From Amycolatopsis albispora (GTDB lineage: Bacteria > Actinomycetota > Actinomycetes > Mycobacteriales > Pseudonocardiaceae), in the NCBI RefSeq assembly GCF_003312875.1, contig NZ_CP015163.1, positions 8,060,001 through 8,124,000 of the forward strand: a stretch of 64,000 nt of DNA. The letters run 5' to 3'. Position numbers and translations under genes: made by a program. Of this stretch, positions 7,985 to 36,063 are shown in pieces (the first letter of the stretch is position 1; the number at the start of each line of letters is the position of its first letter). The notes below the pieces were generated by a model. The model ran no database searches. It was not told where the DNA came from and was given only the letters and a program-made list of their open reading frames with translations.

Positions 7985-10900
7985 GCGGTTTCCACCTTCC
8001 TGCCGAGCTTGCCGTCGATGAAGTCGAACAGTTCGTCCGCGCTGGCCGAGCCGAGACCGGGGTCGGTGCCGCCGGCGACCGCCAGCAGTTCGCGCAGCCG
8101 ATCGGTGACCCGCTCGTCGGACAGGCCGATCAGCGCTTCCTCCAGGCCGGAAAGCCGGTCGAGCACGGCGGAGGCGGGATCGGGTTCCTCGGTGGGCGGC
8201 GCGAGTTCGGCCCGCATGTATCCGGCCAGCCCGGCGAGCGTGGGGTGGTCGAACACGAGGGTCGCGGGCAGGCGCAGGCCGGTCGCGGCGGTGAGCCGGT
8301 TGCGGAGTTCGACCGCGGTCAGCGAGTCGAAACCGAGTTCCTTGAACGCCTTCTCGGTCGGGATGGTGTCCGGATCGGTGTGCCCGAGCACGGTGGCCAC
8401 GTGCCCGCGCACCACGTCGATGAGCAGGGCCTGCTGCTCGGCCTCGGGCAGGTCGGCCAGGCGCTGCGCCAGGTCGGCCAGTCCACCGCCCGCCCGTTTG
8501 GCCGGTGCCTTCACCAGGTTCTGGAACAACCGCGGCAAGGTACCGGCGGTGGCCTGGTTCCGCAGCGCGGCGGTGTCCATTTTGGCTGGGACCACCACCG
8601 CGCGGCCGGTGGTGAGCGCCGCGTCGAACAGGGTGAAGGCGAGGTCGGTGGCGAGCGGGACGATGCCCGCTCGGGCCATCCGGGTGTGGTCGGCGTGGTC
8701 GAGGTGCCCGGTCATGCCGGTGGTCTCGGCCCAGTACCCCCAGGCGAGGCTGATCGCGGGCTTGCCCCGCGCCCGGCGGTGTTCGGCGAGCGCGTCGAGA
8801 GAGGCGTTCGCCGCGGCGTAGTTGGCTTGGCCCGGCGTGCCGATGGTCGAGGCGATCGAGGAGAACAGCACGAACACGCCGACGTCACCGGCCAGCTCGT
8901 GCAGGTTCCACGCGGCGTCGACCTTGGGGCGCCAGACGTTCGCCAGCTGCTCCGGCGTGAGCGCGGTGATCGTGGCGTCATCGAGCACGCCCGCCGCGTG
9001 CACCACCGCGGCCAGCGGCCGGGTCACGGTGGCCAGCAACGATTCCAGTGCGCCGCGGTCGGCCGCGTCACAGGCCGCGATGGTCACGTCGGCGCCGAGA
9101 TCGGCCAGGTCGGCGGCCAGCCCGGTGGCGCCGGTGGCGTCGAGGCCACGACGGGAGGTGAGCAGCAGGTGGCGCACGCCGTGGTTGCGCACCAGGTGCC
9201 GGGCGAGGTGCCCGCCGAGCACACCGGTGCCGCCGGTGATCAGCACGGTGCCCGCCGGATCGAACTCAGTGTGTGCCAGGTCGGCGGCCGTGCGCGCGAG
9301 CCGGGGTACCAGCGCCTTGCCGTTGCGGATGGCGACCTGCGGCTCGCCCACGGCCGGAACGGCGTCCGGGGCATCGGTGTCCACCAGGGTGAACCGGTCC
9401 GGGTGCTCGGTCTGCGCGGACCGCACCAGGCCCCAGACCGCGGCTCCGGCCAGGTCGGTGACGTCCTCGCCGGGCTCGGTGGACACGGCACCGCTGGTCA
9501 CAAAAGCCAGCCGCCGGTCCTCGGTGATCGCGTCCTGGACCACGCGCAACGCGGTGGTGATGTCGAGGCCGTTGGCGTGCACCACCTCGGCCGAGGTGTC
9601 GGCCACGGTTTCCCGCAGGGGCGACCATTCGACGTGGAACAGCATCGAGCGGTGGTTGCCGGACCCGAGCCGCGCCGGGTTGATCCGGCGGGCGGTGAGC
9701 GTGTCGATCGAGGCGACCGGGGTGCCGACGCTGTCGGCCAGCGTCACGCGGTAGCTGTCCGCGCCCAGCGGGCTCAGGCGCACGCGGAGCGCGGTGGTGC
9801 CCGTGGTGCGCAGGCTCAGTCCGTTCCACGAGAACGGCAGGCTGATGCCGTCACCACCGAGCGACTCGCGGGCGAGCGGATGCAGCGCGGCGTCGAGCAG
9901 CGCGGGATGCAGGGCGCAGCGTTCGCCGTCCGCGTGCTGTTCCTCGGGCAGGACCACGTGCGCGTAGATCTCCTCGCCGAGCTTCCACACGCCCCGCAGG
10001 CCGCGGAAGGTGGGGCCGTAGCCGTAGCCCTCGTCCTGCAACCGGTCGTAGAACCCGCTCATCTCGACCGGCACCGCGCCCGCCGGTGGCCACGAACCCG
10101 TCAGGTCACCGGTCACCTCGGCGGCCTCGGCGCTCAGGGAACCGGTGACGTGCAGGGTCCACGGATCGTCGGGCTCGGCGTCCTCCGGTCGCGAGTGGAC
10201 GGTCAGCGACCGGCGGTCGTGCTCCAGCGGACCGGCCGAGACCTGCACCCGCAGCGTGCCCCGCTCCGGCAGCACGAGCGGTGCCTGGATCAGCAGTTCC
10301 TCGACCTGGCCGCAGCCGGTCCGCTCGGCGGCGAACAACGCCATGTCGACAAAGGCACTTCCCGGCAGCAGGGCGGTGCCGAGCACGGTGTGGTCGGCGA
10401 GCCAGGGTTGCGCGTGCGGCGAGAGCCTGCCGGTGAACACCGTGCTGTCGCCGTCGGCGAGTTCGAGGGCACCGCTGAGCAGGGGGTGGTCGGCGGCGTC
10501 GACCGCTGAGCCCGGATCGGTGGCGCCCGCCGGGGCGTCGAGCCAGTACCGCTTGCGCTGGAACGGGTACGTCGGCAGGTCCACGCGCTTGGCCGTGCCG
10601 GGCGCAAAAACCGTGGCCCAGTCGAGGTCCACGCCGTTGACGTGGGCTTGAGCGGCGGCAGTGAGGAACTGCTTCCAGTCACCATTGTCCCGGCGCAGGG
10701 TGCCGGAGACCGTGCTGACGCCGTCCTCCCGGGTTTCGTCGAGCGTCTGCTGGATGCCGATGGTGAGCACCGGGTGCGGGCTGGTCTCCACAAAGGACCG
10801 GTGCCCGTCGCGGCGCAGGGCCCGCACGGCGCTGTCCAGCTGCACGGTCTCCCGCAGGTTCCGGTACCAGTAGGCGGCGTCCAGTTCGGTGGTGTCGATC

Positions 10901-13280
10901 GGCTCGCCGGTGATGGTCGAGTAGAACGGGATGTCCGCGGGCCGCGGTTTGACGTCGGCGAGCATCTCCAGCAGCGCTTCGCGGAGCGTGTCGACATGCG
11001 GCGAGTGGGAGGCGTAGTCGACCGCGATCCGGCGCGCGCGGACGCCGTCGGCCTCGTACCCGGCCAGCAGTTCGTCGATGGCCTGCTTCGCGCCGGAGAC
11101 CACAGTGGACTCCGGCCCGTTGATCGCGGCGATGCCGAGGCGTCCGTCGAGCAGTGCCGGGTGCTCGCGGATCTGGGACGCGGGCAACGGCACCGAGGCC
11201 ATGCCACCCCGGCCGCTCAGCGCCGAGACGGCCTGGCTGCGCCTGGCCACGATGAGCGCGGCGTCCTCCAGGGTGAGGGCCCCGGCGATGTGCGCGGCGG
11301 CGATTTCCCCTTGTGAGTGCCCGATCACCGCGCTCGCCTTCGCGCCGATCGACTGCCACAGGCGGGCCAGCGACACCATCACCGCGAACAACGCGGGCTG
11401 CACCACGTCGACCCGTTCCAGCGGCGGCGAACCCGGCGCCCCCTCCAGCACGTCGCGCAGCGACCAGTCCACATGCGGCGCGAGCGCGTCGGTGCAGAGC
11501 TGGATCTGCTCGCGGAACACCTCCGACGTGCCGAGCAGCGGAACCGCCATGCGTGCCCACTGCGAACTCTGGCCGGGGAACACAAAAACCGGCTCGCGTG
11601 CACCCGCGGCCGGGTTCTGCGCGCCGTGCGGGGTGGTGATCACTCCGGTCGCCGACTCACCGCGGGACAACCGGTCGAGCCCGTGCAGGAAGTCCTCGCG
11701 GTGGTCGGCGACCACCACCGCGCGGTGCGCGAAGGTGGACCGGGTGGTGGCGAGCGAGTAGCCGATGGTCGCCGGGTCCGAAGTGGACGACACCACGTGG
11801 CGGCGCAGCTGTTGGGCCTGCGCGTGCAACGCGCGTTCACTGCGTGCCGACAGCAACCACGGCACGGGACGCGGGTCGGCGGGTGGTTCCGGCTCTGGCT
11901 CGGACTTCGGGGCCTGCTCCAGGATCACGTGGGCGTTGGTGCCGCTGATGCCGAACGACGAGATCCCGGCCCGGCGCGGCGTGTCGCCCTCCGGCCACGG
12001 GACCGGCTCGTTCAGCAGCGAGACTGAGCCGGCTGCCCAGTCGATGTGCGGGCTCGGCTGCTCGGCGTGCAGTGTCTTCGGCAGGGTGCCGTGTTGCAGG
12101 GCGAGCACCATCTTGATCACCCCGGCTACCCCGGCGGCGGCCTGGGTGTGCCCGATGTTGGACTTGATCGAGCCCAGCCACAGCGGGCTTTCCCGTCTCT
12201 CGCCGTAGGTGGCCAGCAGTGCCTGCGCCTCGATCGGGTCGCCGAGCGTGGTGCCGGTGCTGTGCGCTTCCACGGCGTCCACTTCGGATGGTTCCAGTCC
12301 CGCGTTCGCGAGTGCCCGCCGGATGACCCGCTCCTGCGACGGCCCGTTGGGCGCGGACAGCTGGCTGCTGGCGCCGTCCTGGTTGACCGCGCTGCCCCGG
12401 AGCACCGCCAGCACCGGATGCCCGTGGCGCTGGGCGTCCGACAGCCGTTCCAGCAGGACCAGCCCGGCGCCCTCGGCGAACCCGGTGCCGTCGGCCGCGG
12501 CGGAGAACGACTTGCAGCGGCCGTCCGGTGACAGCCCGCGCTGGCGGCTGAACTCGACGAACGTGCTCGGCGTGGCCATCACCGTGACCCCACCGGCCAG
12601 CGCGAGCGTGCATTCCGACTGCCGCAGCGCCTGCGCGGCCAGGTGAATCGCGACCAGGGAGGACGAGCACGCGGTGTCGATGGTGACCGCCGGGCCCTCG
12701 AAGCCGAAGGTGTAGGACACGCGGCCGGAGGCGATGCTCGGTGCGCTGCCGTTGCCGAGATAACCCTCGAATCCGGCGGGCGCGCGGTGCAGTCGTGACG
12801 CGTAGTCGTCGTACATCACGCCCGCGAACACGCCGGTCTGGCTGCCGCGCAGGGAAAGCGGGTCGATCCCGGCGTGCTCCAGGGTTTCCCACGCGGTTTC
12901 CAGCAGGAGCCGCTGCTGCGGATCGATGGCGAGCGCCTCACGCGGGCTGATGCCGAAGAAGTCGGCGTCGAAGTGGTCGGCGTCCTCCAGGAAACCGCCC
13001 TGGCGGGTGTAGCTGGTGCCGACGCGCTCGGGATCGGGGTCGTACAGGTGCTCGACGTCCCAGCCGCGGTCGGCGGGGAAGCCGGAGATGGCGTCCGTAC
13101 CGGAGGCGACCAGTTCCCACAGCTCGGCCGGGGAGCGCACGTCGCCGGGGTAGCGGCAACCCATCGCCACGATGGCGATCGGTTCGGTGGCGCGGCCGGA
13201 GAGCTCGGCCACGCGTTCGCGGGCCTGGCGGAGTTCGGCCGTCGCGCGCTTGAGGTAGTCCCGCAGCTTGTCTTCGGTCG

Positions 13281-13284
<4 letters not shown>
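7981..13284 (-). CDS. Type I PKS, module 4: KS-AT-DH-KR-ACP
   Basis: This is a 1767-residue single-module PKS. An N-terminal docking coiled coil ([17 protein letters not shown], about 2-30) is followed by a KS at about 37-460 with Cys206 in DTACSSS. The usual HGTGT motif reads HSTGT (His341, Ser342). The AT at about 560-870 has Ser657 in GHSQGE and YASHSPH, the methylmalonyl-CoA signature. The DH at about 935-1110 has His965 in [10 protein letters not shown] and [10 protein letters not shown]. The KR at about 1340-1530 has GGTGVLG, LDD and Tyr1489. The ACP at about 1620-1690 has Ser1654 in LGFDSL. A C-terminal docking segment ([18 protein letters not shown]) ends the protein. It should add one alpha-methyl double bond. 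The ATG at 13284 overlaps the upstream PKS stop by 4 bp. Confidence 0.96.
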
Positions 13285-31561
<18,277 letters not shown>

Positions 31562-31565
<4 letters not shown>

Positions 31566-32530
31566 TTGGCGGTCATCGCCTGGAGGGACTGGGTGAGCCA
31601 CGCCCCGGTCAACGCGGTGTGGGCGGGGGAGCCGTGCACGTCGTCGTGCTCGAGCAGGCTGAACCGCCGCACGTTCGCGGTGAGCAGCTCGATGTCCTGC
31701 GGGGGAATGATTTCGTCGCGCTTGCTGGCCACGTAGGCGACGGGCACGTCGATCGCGCGCAGCTCGTCGGCGCCGAGCGCCCAGTCGGCGAGGCCGCCGG
31801 GCTTCTCGCCGGTGAGGTGCACGATCGTGTCGACCGTGACGCGCGGCAGGCCCTGCTGCCAGGCGGCGTCGGTGAAGAACCCGCTGACCGGCGCGCCGAC
31901 GGTCAGAATGCCTTCGATTCGCGGGTCGCGGGCGGCGCAGCGCAACGCGAGGTGACCGCTGAAGCTCATCATCATCGCGTAGGCCGAATCGGCGCCGAGC
32001 GCGTCGAGAATTGCGGGGATCATCCGCCAGGCGTGGGCGTCGTAGGGCAGCGAATTGCCGCCGGTGCGGGGGAGTTCGGTGACCACGCCGGAATACCCGG
32101 CGCCGATCAGCTGGCGCAGCAGGCCGGCCCACTGCTCCTTGATGCTGACGATGCCGCCGGAAACCAGCACGAGCGGGCCGGAACCGCCGCGCCAGCAGCG
32201 GATCACCCCCGCCGGTGTGTCCACTTGGAACGGTTCGAGGCCGGTACCGGACCGGGTGAAGGTGCCGACCGCCTTGTCGAGCGCGTGTTGCCGGGCGGGT
32301 CCGTCGACGAAGGGGAAGCGGGCCATCGTGTAGAGGCGGCTCGCTTCGGCGAACTGCTGACGTGCTTCGAGCGCTTCAGCTTGGGCGGACCATTCGCCCG
32401 TCCAGGAACCGGGGGCGCCGGCGTCGTCGGTGGTGATCCTGGCGAGCACCGCGTCGGTCAGTTCCGGCGGAACGCCCTGCGTCCTGGCGTGCACCAGGGC
32501 GAACTGCTTCAGCTCGTCGACGTCATTCAT
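31562..32530 (-). CDS. Alpha/beta hydrolase, FrsA/Ayg1-like, first gene of the PKS operon
   Basis: This 322-residue protein has a helical N-terminal region of about 110 residues ([22 protein letters not shown], then an [20 protein letters not shown] stretch) followed by an alpha/beta hydrolase core. The oxyanion-loop region reads [14 protein letters not shown], the nucleophile elbow is SFSGH with Ser191, the acid is probably the Asp in [10 protein letters not shown], and the final His is in EHDDVHG. The layout resembles the FrsA/DUF1100 group that includes fungal Ayg1, which shortens polyketides by C-C bond hydrolysis. Its stop overlaps the first PKS start by 4 bp, so it is made together with the assembly line. 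It is the best candidate for off-loading or trimming the beta-keto chain. The subgroup assignment is inference from layout. Confidence 0.82.
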
Positions 32531-32561
32531 GCCCCCATGGTTGAACGCTCACCCAAAGCTG

Positions 32562-32583
32562 CCCTAAAACCGAGCTAGGGGGC
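32562..32583. promoter_or_regulatory. Dyad CCCTA...TAGGG upstream of the PKS operon
   Basis: CCCTA at 32562-32566 faces TAGGGGGC at 32576-32583, forming an inverted pair 32-53 bp upstream of the hydrolase start. The same TAGGGG core recurs before the SARP and carboxylase genes. It is a candidate cluster operator by position and recurrence only. Confidence 0.3.
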
Positions 32584-32592
32584 ACAAAAGGA

Positions 32593-32651
32593 AGTGTCAC
32601 GAATGTGGCTTTCGAGACGCCAAACGTCTCGAAAGCCACATTCGTGACACT
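32593..32651. repeat. Perfect 27-bp inverted repeat (palindromic element)
   Basis: Arms at 32593-32619 and 32625-32651 are exact reverse complements, with a 5-nt loop (CCAAA). The left arm begins AGTGTCACGAATGTGG and ends TTTCGAGACG. It starts 5 bp after the thioesterase stop, so it probably ends that transcript, but it has no T-tract and is longer and less GC-rich than a normal terminator stem. I recall similar GTCACGAATGTGGCTTTCG palindromes between Amycolatopsis genes, so a dispersed repeat is likely; that is memory, not a search. Confidence 0.85.
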
Positions 32652-32656
32652 CGGGG

Positions 32657-33412
32657 TCAGATCCGGCTGGGCGAGTTCAGGTGGGTGGCGATGGTGTCCA
32701 GGATCGCCGGGCTGTGCTCGTTCAGGTAGAAGTGCCCGCCCGGGAACACCTTCAGCTCGAACGGCCCGCTGGTGTGCCGCTCCCACGAGCTTGCTTCGTC
32801 GACCGTCGCCTTCGGGTCGTTGTCGCCGACCATGGCGAAGATCGGGCAGCTCAGGTCCGGGCCTTCCGGGTAGCGGTAGGTTTCCGCGGCCCGGTAGTCG
32901 GCGCGGATCGCGGGCAGCACCATCCGCACGATCTCGTCGTCGCCGAGCAGTGCCTGGTCGGTGCCCGCGAGGCTGCGCACGTTGGCGAGCAGTTCGTCGT
33001 CCGAGCCCTCGTGGAACCGTTCGTCCCGGTGCCGCGAGGGCGCGCGGCGGCCGGAGGCGAACAACGCCGCCGACACCACGCCGCGCTTTTCCAGCCGCCT
33101 GGCCACTTCGAAGCCGAGCGTGGCGCCCATGCTGTGCCCGAAGATCGCCAGCGGCTTGTCGGTGAAGCCGTCGATCGCGTCGGTCACCTGGTCGGCGAGC
33201 ACCTCGATCGAGTCGATCAGCGGTTCCGCGCGCCGGTCCTGCCTGCCCGGGTACTGCACGGCGAGCACCTCGATGCCCGGCGACAGCGAGCGCGAGACCG
33301 GGAAGAAGTAGCTGGCCGAGCCGCCCGCGTGCGGCAGGCAGAGCAGCCGGTGCGGGGCGGCGGGCGCGGGGTGGAACCGGCGTACCCAGTCCTCGGCGGT
33401 ACTCGCGGTCAT
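32657..33412 (-). CDS. Type II thioesterase
   Basis: This 251-residue stand-alone thioesterase is of the kind that edits PKS and NRPS carrier proteins. It shows LLCLPHAGGSASYF near the N-terminus, the nucleophile Ser94 in GHSMGA, an acid in VGDNDPKATV and the final His in GGHFYLNEH. Such proteins hydrolyse aberrant acyl groups from stalled ACPs and usually do not release the finished product, although here the assembly line has no fused thioesterase and this protein is one alternative. Its ATG lies 21 bp after the carboxylase stop, so the two form an operon. The 27-bp palindrome follows directly. Confidence 0.93.
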   Translation of the reverse strand: MTASTAEDWVRRFHPAPAAPHRLLCLPHAGGSASYFFPVSRSLSPGIEVLAVQYPGRQDRRAEPLIDSIEVLADQVTDAIDGFTDKPLAIFGHSMGATLGFEVARRLEKRGVVSAALFASGRRAPSRHRDERFHEGSDDELLANVRSLAGTDQALLGDDEIVRMVLPAIRADYRAAETYRYPEGPDLSCPIFAMVGDNDPKATVDEASSWERHTSGPFELKVFPGGHFYLNEHSPAILDTIATHLNSPSRI

Positions 33413-33433
33413 GCTCCGTCCCTTCAGTCGCTG

Positions 33434-34849
33434 CTAGAGCGGGATGTTCCCGTGGTGTCCCCGTCCGGCGGGCGCGGCGGCCAGTGCCCGGACGAGCCTG
33501 GCACGAGTATTCGACGGATCGATGACTTCGTCCACCACCCCGATCGCCATCGCGCGGGCCACTCCACCGGCGATCCGCTGCTGTTCGGCGACCAGTTCCG
33601 CGCGCAGCGGCTCCCGCTCGTCCTCGGCCGCGGCGGCCAGCTTCTTGCGGTGCAGGATGCCCACCGCGGCCTCCGCGCCCATCACCGCGACCTCCGCATC
33701 CGGCCAGGCGAACACCGCCGTGGCCCCGAGAGAGCGCGAGTTCATCGCGATGTACGCGCCGCCGTAGGACTTGCGCGTGATGAGCGTGACGCGCGGGACG
33801 ACCGCCTCGGCGAAGGCGTGCAGCAGCTTCGCGCCGCGGCGCACCACGCCGTCCCACTCCTGCCCGACACCCGGCAGATAGCCCGGAACGTCGACGAGCA
33901 CGATTAGGGGAATCCCTAGGGCGTCGCAGAGCCGGACGAACCGCGAAGCCTTCTCCGCGGACAGCGAATCGAGGCAGCCGCCCTTGCGCAACGGGTTGTT
34001 CGCGATGACCCCCACCGAACGCCCGCCGAGCCGCCCGAAACCGATCACCACGTTCGGCGCCCACTTCGCCTGCAACTCGACGAAGTCGTGGTCGTCGAGC
34101 AGGCCGCGGACCAGCGGGTGCACCGGGTAGGCGCGCTTCGGCGACTCCGGCAGGAACGCACGCAGGTCGCGTTCCTCCTGAACCTTGGCCAGGTCGAACA
34201 ATCCCGGCTTGGTGAAGAACCCGGTCAGCTTGCGGGCGCTGGCGTAGGCGTCCTCCTCGCTGGACACCGTCACGTGCACCACGCCGGACCGCTTGCCGTG
34301 TGCCTCCGGGCCGCCGAGCCCGGCCATGTCGATCTGCTCGCCGGTCACGCTGCGGACCACGTCCGGGCCGGTGACAAAAACCCGCCCGGTCTCGGCCATC
34401 ACGATCACGTCGGTCAGCGCGGGACCGTAGGCCGCGGCACCGGCGGCGGGCCCGAGCACCACCGACAACTGCGGGATCTTGCCGGAAGCCCGGGTCATCG
34501 CCGCGAACATGCGCCCGACCCCGTCCATCGACTCGACCCCGTCGGCCAGCTTCGCGCCGCCGGAGTGCCACAGCCCGAGCACGGGCCGCCGTTCGCGGAC
34601 CGCGGTCTCGATCGCGGCGATGATGTGGTCGGACCCCGCGGCGCCGAGCGAACCGCCCATCCGGGTCGCGTCGGTGCAGTAGACGATCACGGTGGCGCCG
34701 TCGATGCGGCCGCGCACCGAGTACACGCCGCTGTCGTCGGCTTCCTGCAGCGGGGTGATCGAGTCCTCGTCCAGCAGTTTCGCCAGGCGCACGGCCGGGA
34801 GCCGGTGGTCGGCGGCGGCGGACTCGCTGGTGGTCGCAGTCAGGGACAT
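33434..34849 (-). CDS. Acyl-CoA carboxylase, carboxyltransferase (beta) subunit
   Basis: This 471-residue protein is a biotin-dependent carboxylase beta subunit of the AccD/PccB type. It carboxylates acetyl- or propionyl-CoA using a biotin-bearing alpha subunit encoded elsewhere. The two acyl-CoA oxyanion regions are visible (GGSLGAAGSDHI in the N-domain and YGGAYIAMNSRSLGA in the C-domain), as is VDVPGYLPGVGQEWDGVVRRGAKLL. It is shorter than the usual 510-540 residues, mostly at the N-terminus. The ATG at 34849 was chosen because family homology begins soon after; GGAG lies upstream. Together with the thioesterase it probably serves the PKS by raising malonyl- or methylmalonyl-CoA, both of which the ATs require. 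No alpha or epsilon subunit is in the window. Confidence 0.93.
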   Translation of the reverse strand: MSLTATTSESAAADHRLPAVRLAKLLDEDSITPLQEADDSGVYSVRGRIDGATVIVYCTDATRMGGSLGAAGSDHIIAAIETAVRERRPVLGLWHSGGAKLADGVESMDGVGRMFAAMTRASGKIPQLSVVLGPAAGAAAYGPALTDVIVMAETGRVFVTGPDVVRSVTGEQIDMAGLGGPEAHGKRSGVVHVTVSSEEDAYASARKLTGFFTKPGLFDLAKVQEERDLRAFLPESPKRAYPVHPLVRGLLDDHDFVELQAKWAPNVVIGFGRLGGRSVGVIANNPLRKGGCLDSLSAEKASRFVRLCDALGIPLIVLVDVPGYLPGVGQEWDGVVRRGAKLLHAFAEAVVPRVTLITRKSYGGAYIAMNSRSLGATAVFAWPDAEVAVMGAEAAVGILHRKKLAAAAEDEREPLRAELVAEQQRIAGGVARAMAIGVVDEVIDPSNTRARLVRALAAAPAGRGHHGNIPL

Positions 34850-34954
34850 CGGTGGTTTCTCCGCCCGAGAAGTGGTCGGCCGGGGGATACTGGGACCGGA
34901 GGGGCCGGTCGCCGGCCTCGGCTTCAAAGTGGCAGCCGCGATCGAGGCGGACAA

Positions 34955-34988
34955 CCCCCTACCCGGCGGCCCTGAGGTGCGTAGGGGC
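34955..34988. promoter_or_regulatory. Inverted repeat CCCCTAC-N18-GTAGGGG upstream of the carboxylase operon
   Basis: Read on the minus strand, CCCCTAC and GTAGGGG arms are separated by 18 bp and lie 106-139 bp upstream of the carboxylase ATG. The core matches the TAGGGG sites before the SARP and PKS operons. This supports, but does not prove, a common regulator. The site is also in the 268-bp region shared with the divergent PAC2-family gene. Confidence 0.32.
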
Positions 34989-35117
34989 CGGTTCGGGGGG
35001 TGCGGGCGACCTGGCAGGCTTGGCGGTACCGGGTGCGGTTGGAGCCCGGGTGGGATGAACTCGCCGCCGTTCCGCGTTGCACCGGGAACGGGCGGCAGAC
35101 GAGTGGCAGGAGGCGTA

Positions 35118-36032
35118 GTGGCGCTGGATCCGGACGAGCTGTACGAGGTGGACTCCGATGTCCCGGACCTGGCCGGGGCCGTGCTCCTGCACCACTTCGA
35201 CGGGTTCGTCGACGCCGGTTCCGCCGGTGGGCTGGTGGCCGAGCAGCTGCTGGCCGAGTTCACGCACCGGGTGGTGGCGCGGTTCGACGTGGACCGCCTG
35301 ATCGACTACCGCGCCCGCCGCCCGCCGATGATCTACGTCACCGACCACTGGGCGGAGTACCGCGCGCCCGAGCTGGTGGTGAATCTGCTGCACGACCACG
35401 ACGGCACGCCGTTCCTGCTGCTCACCGGCCCGGAGCCGGACCGCGAGTGGGAGCTGTTCACCGCCGCGGTGCGGCAGCTGGTGCAGCGGTGGGGCGTCCG
35501 GCTCACCGTCGGCTTCCACGGCATCCCGATGGGCGTGCCGCACACCCGGCCGCTCGGGCTGACCGCGCACGCGACCCGCCCGGAGCTGGTCGGCGGGTAC
35601 CAGCCGCTGTCGGACAGGCTCAAGGTGCCCGGCAGCATCGCCGGGCTGCTGGAGCTGCGCCTCGGCGAGCACGGCCACGACGCGATGGGCTTCGCCGCGC
35701 ACGTGCCGCACTACCTCGCGCAGGCGTCGTACGCCGCGGCCGGGCTGATCCTGCTCGAAGCCGTCGCCGACGCCACCGGGCTCGCGCTGCCCGCCGACTC
35801 CATGCGCGAGTCGGCACGCACCACCGACGCCGAGATCGACCGCCAGGTCGAGGAGTCCGAAGAAGTCGCCGACGTGGTGCGCGCACTGGAGCGGCAGTAC
35901 GACACCTTCGCCGACGCGGAAGCCGAGAAGGACAGCCTCCTGGCCGAGACCGTCGAGCACATGCCGACCGCCGAGGAATTGGGCTCGGCCTTCGAGCAGT
36001 TCCTCGCCGACCAGCAGCGCCCGGAGTCCTGA
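35118..36032 (+). CDS. PAC2-family protein (proteasome assembly chaperone fold)
   Basis: This 304-residue protein fits the actinobacterial PAC2 family. Features are the N-terminal LDPDELYEVDSDVPDLAGAVLLHHFDGFVDAG, the DYRARRPPMIYVTDHWAEY region, FLLLTGPEPDREWELF and GFHGIPMGVPHTRP. The C-terminus (about 240-300) is an acidic, helical tail with IDRQVEESEEVADVVRALERQY. The GTG at 35118 follows an AGGAGG site at about 5 nt. Members are widespread in proteasome-bearing actinobacteria, where their role is unclear; homology to eukaryotic assembly chaperones suggests protein assembly. It marks the likely end of the PKS cluster. It may be co-transcribed with the DprE2 gene 31 bp downstream. Confidence 0.88.
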   Translation: MALDPDELYEVDSDVPDLAGAVLLHHFDGFVDAGSAGGLVAEQLLAEFTHRVVARFDVDRLIDYRARRPPMIYVTDHWAEYRAPELVVNLLHDHDGTPFLLLTGPEPDREWELFTAAVRQLVQRWGVRLTVGFHGIPMGVPHTRPLGLTAHATRPELVGGYQPLSDRLKVPGSIAGLLELRLGEHGHDAMGFAAHVPHYLAQASYAAAGLILLEAVADATGLALPADSMRESARTTDAEIDRQVEESEEVADVVRALERQYDTFADAEAEKDSLLAETVEHMPTAEELGSAFEQFLADQQRPES

Positions 36033-36063
36033 CGGGTCCCGCCGATCCGGCAGACTGCACGCC

